NCBI RefSeq assembly: GCF_024679095.1
Contig: NC_066535.1
Location: 4,919,774 to 4,983,773, forward strand
Direction: 5' to 3'
From: Eriocheir sinensis
Lineage: Eukaryota > Arthropoda > Malacostraca > Decapoda > Varunidae
DNA: 64,000 nucleotides
Part shown: positions 1 through 10,861 of the stretch, piece by piece
How the letters are laid out: each line of letters begins with the position of its first letter
How positions within the stretch are numbered: position 1 is the first letter of the stretch
Position numbers and translations under genes: made by a program
Notes under the pieces: model-generated
Told to the model about the DNA's origin: nothing
Database searches by the model: none
The model's input: the letters and a program-made list of their open reading frames with translations, nothing else

Positions 1-442
1 GGCGAATACGTAAAAAAAAAATCATAGGTAAAGTGCAGATGATCAAAGAATCCCACGCGAAAAGTCTAAAAAATATAGATGGATATGAACCTACATTTTA
101 CACTGACAAATATTGGGTGTAGTGGAGAATAAGCGCTCACTGCTGAAAAAAATTGCTTTATGCTGAAGAGTTCACGCTTAGTAGTGAAGACTGCATGGTT
201 AAGGCAAAAACATGGAGGCATTACTGAAAAATCCACAAGTAATACTAAAGGATGCACGTTTAAAGACGTACAATTAGGGATAAAAGTGCAATGTTAAAAA
301 TGCACCCGAAATACTGAAAAAAAAAAATCTACGTACTTATAGTTAAGACTGCAAATGGATATATATTTAGAAGAAAAAAAAAACAAGACCTAACTTACGG
401 AATCTATGTAGTTCAGAAATCTACTTGTATACTTTTAAAGAC
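1..442. other. AT-rich intergenic DNA, no gene seen
   Basis: No conserved protein motif, RNA gene or transposon end could be recognised. Phrases such as ACTGAAAAAT and GGATGCACG recur loosely, which may be a very decayed short tandem repeat. Confidence 0.5.
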
Positions 443-700
443 CTCACTTGTTTATATATTTTGGAATACAAGAGCTAACCTACAGAATCTATGTAGCTCA
501 GAAATATCCCTGCACATGCATTGTAGATCTTCGTCCTCTTTCACCCCTCCCCCGACTCACACAAAACATATTTATGGGAAGACTTCAGAACTTACAAGAT
601 CTATGTATAGCTTATAAATATTACTGCATATGCATTGTAAATCTTTTCCCCCTCTCTCATCTTATTCTCCGACTATAACACAAAACATATTTATGGAAAG
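443..700 (+). repeat. decayed tandem repeat, about 115-bp unit
   Basis: Two adjacent units share GCATATGCATTGTA-type blocks, a pyrimidine stretch and the block ACACAAAACATATTTATGG. A partial earlier unit carries AATCTATGTAG. The reading frames across it are not conserved, so this is non-coding. Confidence 0.55.
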
Positions 701-952
701 ACTTAACTCTAATCCTCAGAGATGCACGCACGTGAATTACAGCGCAAGGGGAGAGAAAAAAACAAGAAAAAAATGAAGCTTATCCCTCGTCTTCTTTGTT
801 GTTATTTTGTTGTTGTCCTGTGTAGGTAATCGTGAGTCCTTGTTTGCTTTCTTTCCTACTCTCGTGACTCGGAATCGCTCTCAGGACGTTCGTGTGCGTG
901 TCTGCGAAATATTCAGACGAGCCACACACACAAACTACTAGGTCAGGGTACC

Positions 953-955
<3 letters not shown>

Positions 956-1030
<75 letters not shown>
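956..1030 (+). repeat. (CT)n microsatellite
   Basis: About 37 uninterrupted CT dinucleotides followed by a short C run. The Ser-Leu or Arg-Glu reading frames it opens are artefacts of the repeat. Confidence 0.97.
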
Positions 1031-1033
<3 letters not shown>

Positions 1034-1172
1034 CCCCCTCACACAAGAATACCAATACATCATCCGGCGGCTCGAAGTAGTTTACACTCAATACTTGCGT
1101 GCCTGATACAACGAATTTTGCTCATTATAAGTTTACCGTCCATGGCAAGCGTGACTAATAACACAGAGGGGG

Positions 1173-1210
<38 letters not shown>

Positions 1211-1573
1211 CAGGATGACCCCTCCAAAATAAATGTTGTCTGTTTGTATGTATCTTTTTTTATTCTTTTTAGACAGGTGTGGAGTTGATATCACCTGCGT
1301 AGTCAAGGAGGTTAGAAAGAAAACGTCAAGAAAGCCCCAGAAGGTTTATTAAGTATGCATTAACTCCACACTAGGTATTTTTAGCAGGGTGTATAATTAT
1401 CGCCAACTTTGTATTCCGGCTAATGGTCTTAATGCATTATTTTGGAGCTTTTAACCTTTTTCTTTTTCTCTCAACTCCTGACATTTTATTTCATGGTAAT
1501 TCTTTTCATCTCTTAAATATTTCAGCTTTTATGACTTTAGCGCAATTTAGCTTATATTTGCTCGGGCACCTAC

Positions 1574-1604
<31 letters not shown>

Positions 1605-2082
1605 TGCAGGTGTTGATGTGTACGTGTCCCAGGTGGTTGCTGTGGTGTCGAGGGGGAGAGGGGGCGTGTCCGGGAGGGGAAGCTCGATCAAAGTCACCTG
1701 GAATGGGGTCTCCGGCATGTGGAAGGGGGGGCGAAGGGAGGAGCGACGCGCCCCTTCCCTCTCCAATCCCCCTCCCCTCTTCCCTTCGCCGCCCCCCGCC
1801 CCCTGCACTCTCCTTGTCGATAGTGAATATGGTCTGTCTCACCTCCCTTGCAAGCGAAGTATTTTTTACCCGACAGAAAATAGCGGAGGAGGTTGTTGTG
1901 AATTTGTTAAGTTTGCTGGTTTTCTTGGGTGCCGGATTACATTAAGGATTGCCATTAAACCTTAGAGGAGCAGTTTTAAACAAAGGGTGCCGTTGAAAAC
2001 ACGAAGGGCGTTGTAAATGAGGGCGGTCTATAACAGTTGTAAGGATAATCCACCCGAACACGTATCAAAGCGGATCGAGTCT
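1031..2082. other. intergenic DNA with (CA)n and (GTAT)n microsatellites
   Basis: Contains a (CA)n run at 1178-1207, a (GTAT)n run at about 1574-1600 and a purine/pyrimidine-asymmetric GC-rich patch at 1640-1810. Open frames across the patch have biased low-complexity composition and no recognisable domain. Confidence 0.6.
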
Positions 2083-2312
2083 TGGGTCCGTTTCTCAGAT
2101 ACTTTCGGCTTTCAGAACAAATATTTCCAAGGGTCACAAAGGAGGTTAGTCGGGTTCTCATGAGTGCTTTTTGTTTTTTTGTATTCATGGTGCGGAAACT
2201 GTCAGACTATCACTAGGCTCATAAAACTACCCACGGAAACATCCACAACAATCTCACAAAAAATCTTATCAAATGTGAGATTGTGAGCTCCGAAATGATT
2301 GAGAATTTGTGT
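2083..2312 (+). repeat. dispersed repeat, copy 1
   Basis: Resembles 48955-49190 on the same strand. Shared blocks in order are a TTTC-rich start, ATTTCCAA(A/G)GGTCA, GTCGGGTT/ATCGGGTT followed by ATGAGTGCTTTTT, a CATAAAACTACCC/CATTGAACTACCC block, and GCTCCGAAA/GCGCCGAAA near the end. Internal indels separate the copies. No terminal repeat, tRNA-like head or coding motif is visible, so the class is unknown. Confidence 0.55.
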
Positions 2313-2432
2313 ATTAGGCGTTTCGTTAATTCAGACACGCAGAGGGCATGGGATTGGGGTGCGTTCTGATACTAGTTCTTCTGGGACGACTGACACAGAG
2401 AGAGAAATGTGTAATAATAAAGAATAAAGATA

Positions 2433-3290
2433 ATACCAGACCATCGGGTGTTACATAAAGTCAAGGGAAGGAACGCTGCTTTCTCTGACTCATTCACACG
2501 GGAATAGACGGATTGGGGAGAATAATGAAGATACGTGATTCTGAAAACCACGATACCAGACATTATAGGAAGTCTTCTAAGTGGTTCTATATAAGGCCTT
2601 GAAAATGAATGTTGCTTTTTCCGACGACTTCGCATGAAAATAGACGTCTTGGGAAGAATAATGAAGATGTGTAATACTGAATGAATGAAAACCAGACAAT
2701 AGGCAGTCTTCTAAGTGATGCTATTATAAAGCCTTGAAAATGAATGTTTTTTTTTCGACGACTTTCATACCAGACAATAGGCAGTCTTCTAAGTGATGCT
2801 ATTATAAAGCCTTGAAAATGAATGTTGCTTTTTCCGACTACTTCGCATGAAAATAGACGTCTTGGGAAGAATAAGGAAGATGTGCAATACTGAATAAATG
2901 TAAATCAGACAATAATATGCAAGTCCTCTCAGTGATATTACAAAGAGTCAGGGAAAGGAGTGTGGCTTTCCCTAACTCATTCGCATGGAAGTAAAGGGCT
3001 TGGGGAGAACAGTCAAGACCAAGCTGTATGTAAGAAACCCTTTGAGTATTGTTACATAAGGTCGGGGGGAAAAAAACTCATTCGGAGCAGGATAAGGCGA
3101 ATTGAAATACACCCTAAGCAAGTTATCGAAATCCTTTGAGTGGTGTTACATAAAATCAAGGAAAGAAAAAAAAATATTTGGGGCGAGGCTTAGACGAATA
3201 AAAATAAAACCCAAACAAAATATCGGAAGACCTTTAAGTGGTATTACGTAAAGTCGGGGAAGGTAACTATTTCAGGAGAAGCAAAATCGA
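2433..3290 (+). repeat. degenerate tandem array, about 100-140-bp units
   Basis: About eight units begin near ACCAGACAATA, continue with a block ending in AAGTGATGCTATTATAAAG or GTGTTACATAAAGTC, then CTTTTTCCGAC, and finish with CTTGGGAAGAATAA. Units at 2551-2689 and 2766-2904 are nearly identical, with a truncated unit at 2690-2765 between them. The 3' units are much more diverged. Confidence 0.75.
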
Positions 3291-3294
3291 TGTA

Positions 3295-3495
3295 GGTTTT
3301 TCTTGGTAACGTGACTCACGCTTGGAGTGATACAGCTCCTCTTAAAATTATCCTCCACCTTATGAGCGATAGAACAGATAATGAACAAAACCTAGAGAAT
3401 ATAGACACTGTGAATATTAGAAGGTGAATATAAAGATGTATAATAAAAGGAGTATATTATTTTTTGACATGTTTAGTGGTACAGAAGCTCTTGAA

Positions 3496-3552
<57 letters not shown>

Positions 3553-4060
3553 CCTTATGAGTTACAGAATAGAGTGAGCAAAGACAAAAGTATGGATGAT
3601 AGAAATAACAAATGGCGTGTGTATTTTTTTCCTCCAGGTAACGTGACTCATACTTGGTGGTACAGCTGGTCCTAATATTGTTATCTTCTTTATGGGTGAT
3701 ATAAGAGAGAGAGTATACAAAAAACTAGAGTATGGACGATAGAAATAATAAATGGAGTATGTATTTTTTCTCCAGGTAACGCGACATACTTCTACTACAG
3801 CTGCCCCTTAAAAACTATACATCTACTTTGAGGAACAGAATAGAGGGCACACAAAAACTAGAGGACATAGGCGATAGAAATAATAAAAAAAGGTGTATAT
3901 TTTTTCTCTAAGTAACGTTTCGCATACATAGTGGTATACAACTGCCCTTGGAATTATCGTCCACTTTATGAGCGACAGAATAGACGGAGTGAAAACTAGA
4001 CGGCGTGGACGCTATGAATAATCAAATGTGTGTGTTTGTAGTTTAGCTTTTCCGTATCAC
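3295..4060 (+). repeat. degenerate tandem array, about 135-bp units, with a (TATC)n insert
   Basis: About five units share a TTTTTCTCCAGGTAACG-type block, a TACAGCT block, a CTTTATGAGCGA-type block and a CTAGAG...GATAGAAATAATAA block. A (TATC)n microsatellite interrupts one unit at about 3499-3551. No long conserved reading frame crosses the units. Confidence 0.7.
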
Positions 4061-4614
4061 GCCACACACAGGGGTTGTAGGTATACTTTCTGACTCACAT
4101 CTACATCTGACTGAAGGCAACTTTGAATTCTTACTTTGGTACAATGGCGAAACTTTCATTATTATTTATGCAAGGTGCGTGTGTTGTATATATTACTAAT
4201 TGGAGTACTTATTTCTTGTTTTGTTCCTTCCATCACGCGCCTCCTTCATTCACCTCATCAAAGTTTCTATAAAATACTTCACGTAAAGGTCAGTGACGTC
4301 ACCGTTGACCCATCGTACTACCGTCATTACCTGAGGCGATGGTTCCTTTCCCGAAAATTTAAATGTGAAAGGAAGGAGATAAAGGATGGAGTGTGAAGGG
4401 GTAATATTTCACAGCAAGCACAAAGAACGTATTATAAAAATTGCTTTCCCGTACGAAGAAAAGGGGAACAATAATAAGAACAAGAGCGAGAGGTGAGAAA
4501 GCGAGAATATTGATGGAAAAGAAAAAGAAAAAAACAGGGGTGAGGTTATATCAGGTATTTGGGTCTGGTGTGTTTTTGTATTCTGTTGATTTCCTATAAC
4601 ACGTCACTAACTCA
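4061..4614. other. intergenic DNA, nothing recognised
   Basis: An open frame of 86 codons at 4136-4396 has no recognisable motif and no splice or promoter context, so it is not called as a gene. Confidence 0.45.
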
Positions 4615-4985
4615 CCCACCACCTCGTCGCCACCTCCACCACCAACACCCCTCCACTTCTCCCTCCACCTCCTCCATCACCACCAGCAACACCACCTCGC
4701 CACTCCCTCCACCACCAACGCCCCTCCACTTCTCCCTCCACCTCCTCCATCACCACCAGCGACACCACCTCGACCCCTCCCTCCACCACCAACGCCCCTC
4801 CACTTCTCCCTCCACCTCCTCCATCACCACCAGCAACACCACCTCGCCCCCTCCCTCCACCACCAACGCCCCTCCACTTCTCCCTCCACCTCCTCCATCA
4901 CCACCAGCGACACCACCTCGACCCCTCCCTCCACCACCAACGCCCCTCCACTTCTCCCTCCACCTCCTCCATCACCACCAGCAAC
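4615..4985 (+). repeat. CCACCTCC-rich minisatellite, 5' block
   Basis: Units of roughly 72-75 bp repeat CTCCACTTCTCCCTCCACC, CTCCATCACCACCAGC and a spacer containing ACACCACCTCG. Five to six units are present. The same unit reappears at 5990-6390. The long Pro/Ser/Thr/His frame across it is a product of the repeat. Confidence 0.85.
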
Positions 4986-5660
4986 AACACCCCACAGGGG
5001 TCAGTGCTGGGACCCATACTTTTCATCATATATATCAACGACCTAGAACTAGGATTAAAATCCAATCTTTCAAAATTTGCCGACGACACAAAGGTGGGTG
5101 GGTGGGCGACGACGAACTGCTGCGAAGAGTAGAGAGAGAGAGAGACCTGGACCTCAGTCACTCAGTGGTCGAAAAATGGCAGAACCAAATTCAAATGTAA
5201 AATGTGTAAATCCGATCATATCAGCAGACAACATGTATACCATACCACACCACCACTACATGTTGTGCAGTGCAAGAGAGGAAGAAGGGTCACACCATCA
5301 CAATGACTGAAACAAAACAAAAACAACACAGTCCGCCTGTCAAGAAATAAGAATACAAATACTGGGTTCATATCGAGGAACGAGAAACACAGACGAATTA
5401 TGTTATATTATCCTTGTATAATTCGCTGGTAAGGCCCCATACTGGATGCGATACAATCTTACAATTCTGACATTATTTGAGACACTTGAATTGATGACGA
5501 TAGAGCGCCGCGCCACGCCACACTGATACCATACCAAAGAAGAACGGAAAATGACTCGAGCGACTCAACCTCTTCAAACCTCTTCACGAGACGAAGAGAG
5601 GAGACATGATACAAGTCTTACAAGTCTTTACTAGCTGAACACAAGCTCAGCAACGTTGAC
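4986..5660 (+). mobile_element. decayed LINE fragment, RT palm to C-terminus
   Basis: Starting in the last minisatellite unit, one frame reads [11 protein letters not shown], then a short linker with [10 protein letters not shown], then [10 protein letters not shown]. These are the GVPQGS and FADD boxes of a CR1/Jockey-type reverse transcriptase. Downstream, scattered matches to the C-terminal region survive in shifting frames (YNSLVRPHTG, then RRATLIPYQRRTEN-like text and RGDMIQ-like text). Many frameshifts and dinucleotide expansions make it non-functional. No 5' part is present. Confidence 0.75.
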
Positions 5661-5989
5661 TCTTCACACTCTTCTAACACACGAACACAAAAGAACAAAA
5701 AACAAAAAAAAGCAAAGCCAAGCCGACAGATACAGGGCATAAGCAGTTATTTCTCGAATGAGCCTTCTCTCGAGTTCACTTAATAGAGACCATCAAAACC
5801 TTCCAAACGCAGATCCACCAAGAAAAATCAAAACAGCCAAGAAACTTTGCTGCAAAAGTTCACTGCCACTGAACAAGGTCCTCCCTGAGGTTAATCAACC
5901 TTCCCACAAGCCCTCCTGTGGCCTTGAAAGATTAAAATGATTGAACGAGCCATGACTAATAGCATGAGGAACAGCCTCTTTAGCCTGCG
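5661..5989. other. possible 3' remainder of the decayed LINE
   Basis: This stretch lies between the recognisable LINE fragment and the second minisatellite block. It has no motif I can assign. Its position makes LINE 3' sequence the simplest explanation, but that is inference. Confidence 0.3.
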
Positions 5990-6390
5990 CTGTCCCTCCC
6001 TCCACCACCAACACCCTTCCAATTCTCCCTCCACCTCCTCCATCACCACCAGCAACACTATCTCGCCGCCACCTCCACCATCAACGCCCCTACACTTTTC
6101 CCTCCACCTCCTCCATCACCACCTGCAACACCACCTGGACCCCTCCCTCACCCACCTCGCCTCTCCCTCCACCACCAACACCCCTCCACTTCTCCCTCCA
6201 CCTCCTCAATCATCACTAGCAACCCCTCCACCACCTCCATCCCTCCCTCACCCACCTCGTTGCCACCTCCCCCAATCCTCCCTCCACCACCACCACCGTC
6301 ATCACCACCGACCCAGTTTCGACCACTCCCTTCCTTGACCACCACCACCACCACCGCCCTTACTCCTCCCTCCCTCCCTCCCTCTGCCTC
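5990..6390 (+). repeat. CCACCTCC-rich minisatellite, 3' block
   Basis: Carries the same unit as 4615-4985 (CTCCCTCCACC, CTCCATCACCACCAGC), with more divergence and additional (CCACCA)n-like expansion toward the 3' end. The two blocks together look like one array opened by an insertion. Confidence 0.8.
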
Positions 6391-7032
6391 CACACTTCAG
6401 CAAACAACACCTCGCCTTCACGTCACGCCTGTCTGTCTGTCCGTCTGTCTGTCTCTCTCTCATTACCAACACGCATTGCTATTGACCTGTCATCTCACTC
6501 TCTTCTCTTATTCTTAGGTTTCTTGGACCGCCCTTTACGTTAATCCTATTCTTTTTATTTCTTTATATATAGTTTCTGTCCATTTATCAGCTCTCTCTCC
6601 TTCTCTTTCTTACCCTACCATGCAATCGCTAAATGAGATGATGGAGAAGAGGGAGTCATAGGGAATGGGAAACAGCCAGAGAATGAAACAGAACGAGGGA
6701 AAAGGAAGAGAGGATATCAATTTAACCATAAGAATTAGTTCAAAAAGACAGTGGGGAAGTTTCAATGACATGGGTTAGGTTTTGAGTCTGTTAGAGAGAA
6801 TATGTCAATTTAATAATAAGAAAAGGGGTAAAAGGAAAGACAGAGGGAAAGTTTTCAAGATATGGGTTTGATTATCAGTCTATTAGAGGGAAAGATAGAT
6901 GACTAAGAAATAAGAATGAGCAGGAGAGGGAGGGAGTGGTGAAAGGGAGAAATGCGTGGATATAATATTCGAAAAAGGAGAAAGAAAATAGAATGACAGC
7001 GGAGGACTAAGGATGGGGAGGGTGGGAGAACA
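6391..7032. other. intergenic DNA with an 88-bp direct duplication
   Basis: A two-copy tandem repeat occupies about 6718-6897. Both copies start CAATTTAA and contain GGGAAAGTTT or GGGGAAGTTT, ATGGGTT and GTCTRTTAGAG blocks. Nothing else is recognised. Confidence 0.5.
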
Positions 7033-7034
7033 TA

Positions 7035-7284
7035 TCGTCACCCTCATAAAATAATCGCCTAAGTCATTTTTCAGCGATTTCCAGGTTTTTGTTTACATCA
7101 ATTTTTCAACATGTGACGCCCATTTTTGTATAGTTGCCTTCGTCATTCAGGGTTTGAGTGTTCTAGAATTGGCCTTTCCATTTCTGCCTAAATCTTGAGC
7201 CAAATGAAATAATGACCGTTCTTTTTCTGATTTCCTGTAAAGTAGAAAATAATGACTTAGGTGCTTTGTTTACGAAGGTGACGA
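7035..7284. mobile_element. small terminal-inverted-repeat element (MITE-like)
   Basis: The left end TCGTCACCCTC and the right end GAAGGTGACGA are inverted. The similarity continues about 40 bp inward, with CCTAAGTCATT on the left matched by AATGACTTAGG on the right. TA flanks both ends, as expected of a Tc1/mariner-type target duplication. The element is about 250 bp with no coding capacity, so it would be non-autonomous. Confidence 0.6.
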
Positions 7285-7419
7285 TATATAATTCGAAAAT
7301 GGATAAAGAGAGTATAGTTGCAGTGAGCGGCGGAATCCTCTAAGGCGTGGGTAAGGTTGTGGATCCATTCCTAACCTAACCTTTAGACTAGGCTTAGAAG
7401 AGGTTTGGAATGTCATGCC

Positions 7420-7895
7420 TACAATCGATCTCATTCCTCATTCCTCTTCCTACTCTTCTCTCCTCTCCTCTCTTTTCCTTCCCTTTATTCTTATCTCCTT
7501 TCCTTCCTTTCCCTTCCTTTCTTTTCCTTTCCTTTACTTAAATTTCCTTTCCCTTGCTCTCCCATCCTCTCTGCCACCCCATTTCTTTTCTCCTCTCTCT
7601 TCTCTCCTCATTTCCCTTCCTTTCTCTTCCCTTCCTTTCCATTCCTTTTCTCTCCTCTCCTTTTCTTTTCTCTTCTCTCCTCTTCATCCTTTGCTTTCTT
7701 TACTCTTTTATTCTCCGTCCCTCTTCTCTTTTCTATTCCTTTCCTTTCCTTTCCATTTCTTTCCTTTCCTTTCCTTGCCTTTCCTTTCTTTTCCTCTTCT
7801 CCTCTTAACTCTTCCTTTCCCAGACTCTTCTTCTTTATCGTCATCTTCCTCTCCTCCATTCCTCTCCTTTCCTCTCCCGTCATCACCCTCCTCAT
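7420..7895 (+). repeat. long polypyrimidine tract, CCTTT/CTCTT-rich
   Basis: About 475 bp of almost pure pyrimidine on the + strand, built from irregular CCTTTC and CTCTTC motifs. All open frames across it are low-complexity Phe/Leu/Ser/Pro or Arg/Glu/Lys/Gly text and are not genes. Confidence 0.9.
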
Positions 7896-8089
7896 TACTA
7901 TTTGAGGGCATTAGCTGGCGCTCTCGAAAATAACTCGCCATGGCCTCGGCCATCCATTCCTGGCGCACACCGAAAGGCCACGCTCACTCAGGGGGAGGGG
8001 ATCTAAATGTCCTCTGGGGGGGAAGGGCGGATGCGTGACGTCAAGCAAACATCACGAATACCTTTTGATAGCACTACCTGGCTTGTATA

Positions 8090-8235
8090 GAGGAGGAAGA
8101 GGAGGAGGAGGAGGAGGTTAGGGAAGAGGAAGAGGAGGAGGAGGAGGTTAGGGAAGAGGAAGAGGAGGAGGAGGTTAGGGAGGAGGAAGAGGAGGAGGTT
8201 ACTGAGGAGGAGGAAAACGAGGTTATTAAGGAGGA
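8090..8235 (+). repeat. GGA-rich minisatellite at the LINE 3' end
   Basis: About four units of roughly 27-33 bp combine (GGA)n, GAGGTTAGGGA and AGGAAGA. The array abuts the 3' terminus of the antisense LINE that follows. Confidence 0.75.
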
Positions 8236-9090
8236 TGAGGAACACAAAGGAACACAAAGGAAGAACAAACAACAGCAGACATGATGGTCCTTACGAGGCT
8301 GTTTGTGACAAGCTACACTAACTATCTAATCAAAAGTGGCAGATGAAGGACAGCAAAGGCGAAGGCTCCTCCCCACCCCCTCATCCCTTCAGCCAAAGCT
8401 GGCAGGAATGGAAAAAGAACTATGCAGCATGGAAAAACTGCATGGAAATTATGTAGGAAAGAGGAAAGAACTACCATTACTGCTACCACTAACCGGGTTA
8501 TAAAAACGAACAAGGACACCAGTATTCGAAAGAACTTAACGTTATTACGACAATAAGTAATATCTTAGTTGCTGGTTGGATTCAAAATACTTGTCTAATC
8601 TATTCTTGAAGGTCGTAACTGTTGTACTATAAACGACGTCACAGGGTAGGGAATTCCAAACATTAACGACTCGATTGAAGAAGAAGTGTTTGGCTTCGTG
8701 CGACGATAATCTTTTACCACTTATCTTGATATTGTTATTTCTTCTTGTGCTATTTGATCGATCATTTGTAAAGTAATCTTCCGCATTCATATCACTGAGT
8801 CCTTTAAATATGTTAAACACTTCTATTAGATCGCCTCGCATTCTTCGTTTTGATAGACTGCATAAATTTATTTCTTTAAGCCTTTGTTCAGAAGATACAT
8901 TTCTCAATCTAGGAATCATTTTTGTTACTCTCCGTTGAACCCGTTCTAACTTTTCTACGTCTTTTCTGTAATAGGGAGACCAAAACTGTACACAGTACCC
9001 TAGATGGGTTCGAACCAGCGAATTATACAGTTTTAATATTACTTTTTCCGATTTATTATTAAGATCTGTTTCCGTCGAAATGTATTTATT
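8236..9090 (-). mobile_element. 5'-truncated LINE, family B copy 1
   Basis: Reading the - strand, an intact frame covers the C-terminal part of a CR1/Jockey-type ORF2: YNSLVRTHLGYCVQFWSP, then ERVQRRVTKMIPRLRN, RRMRGDLIEVFNIFKGL, FFNRVVNVWNSLP and TFKNRLDKYFES, ending at about 8545. A 3' UTR of about 300 bp follows, with a small ATGCAG/CTGCAT hairpin and an end in TTTGTGTTCCT followed by TCC-rich DNA. The RT catalytic core is absent, so this is a dead truncated insertion. The same 3' UTR occurs at 32590-33145. Flanking 17-bp near-duplicates at 8219-8235 and 9091-9107 may be the target-site duplication. Confidence 0.85.
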
Positions 9091-9433
9091 GAGGTTATTG
9101 AGGAGGAGGAAGAGGAGGAGGTTAAGGAGGAGAAGCTTAAAGAAGATGATGAAGTAGATGAATAATTAGATGAGAAAGAAGATGAAGACGACGACGAAGA
9201 AGAACAAGAACGAGAACATCAAGAAAGATAAGAAAACAAAAACAAGAAGAACATAAAGAAGAACAAGATGAAAAAAACAAAAACAAGAGCAAGAAGAAGA
9301 AGAACAAGAAGATCAAGTAAAAACAAGAACAGAAAGAAGAGCATAAAGAACAAGAAGAAAATAATAAAATAATAAAAAAGAAGAAACGAGCCGAAGATCA
9401 ATAACAATAACAGCAGCAACAACAACAACAACA

Positions 9434-9485
<52 letters not shown>

Positions 9486-9520
9486 TTACTATTACTATTA
9501 CTACTCCTTCTAAAAATAAA
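9091..9520 (+). repeat. GGA, GAA, CAA and CTA trinucleotide-rich tract
   Basis: Graded simple sequence runs from (GGA/GAA)n to AACAAGA-type text to (CAA)n at about 9410-9433 and (CTA)n at about 9434-9510. Poly-Leu, poly-Val and poly-Ser frames on the other strand are artefacts. Confidence 0.85.
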
Positions 9521-9654
9521 AACAATAACACCACAAGTAAGACAAATAAAAAGAAAATATGATGATTGCTTCCAATAAAAAAAACGGAAGCAATTTTTTT
9601 TTTTTAGCAAGTCTCTTTTATTCATTCTTTGTTTTTAAGCAGCTTTAATAATAT

Positions 9655-10470
<816 letters not shown>

Positions 10471-10577
10471 TTTCTCTATAATGATAATGGTTTTCAGTAG
10501 CTGACGTTTCTGCTTATTTGACTTTAATGTTGCAATCAGTATCGAAGCTATAATAGATTGATGTGTTAAAAGTATGC

Positions 10578-10694
<117 letters not shown>

Positions 10695-10736
10695 GACCTG
10701 CTATACCTGTCTCATTCCTGTCCGTCTCTTCCCAGC

Positions 10737-10861
10737 ATGACTCGCGAAGATGAGATGAAGGAGGCAGCTGCCGCGGCGGCCGACGAGGCAGAGAGTGGGA
10801 TGGACAAGCTGCGGTGCCTCCTGCTGACCCGCGGCTACAACGGCATCATGCAGTTCGGAAG
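10737..10861 (+). CDS. calcyphosin-like EF-hand protein, coding exon 1
   Basis: First of four coding exons (10737-10861, 12356-12533, 12781-12990, 14042-14143) that join in phase to 615 nt, giving a 204-residue protein. Calcyphosins are about 190-210 residues. This exon encodes residues 1-41 plus two bases of codon 42: a charged, Ala-rich start ([10 protein letters not shown]), then [15 protein letters not shown] and the QFGR junction, matching the calcyphosin pattern of a short helix followed by LARG...GI...LGR. Calcyphosins, including crustacean calcium-binding protein 23 of crayfish muscle, are cytosolic EF-hand Ca2+ binders whose partners are poorly known. The donor is GGAAG|GTAGGG. The ATG was chosen because it starts the family-like N-terminus; the frame stays open upstream only through the (CT)n repeat. 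CCCAG|C just before the ATG looks like a splice acceptor, so a 5' non-coding exon probably lies upstream. Confidence 0.9.

Noticed and set aside
780..1091. Arg-Glu and Ser-Leu repeat frames across (CT)n/(GA)n tracts, here and at 9629-10504, 30289-30528, 48303-48647, 52677-53304, 55684-56198 and elsewhere
   Set aside because: They exist only because the dinucleotide repeats contain no stop codons; there is no domain, start context or splice structure.
4559..5200. 213-codon Pro/Ser/His-rich protein
   Set aside because: The frame crosses a minisatellite and then runs out of frame through reverse transcriptase sequence of a LINE fragment.
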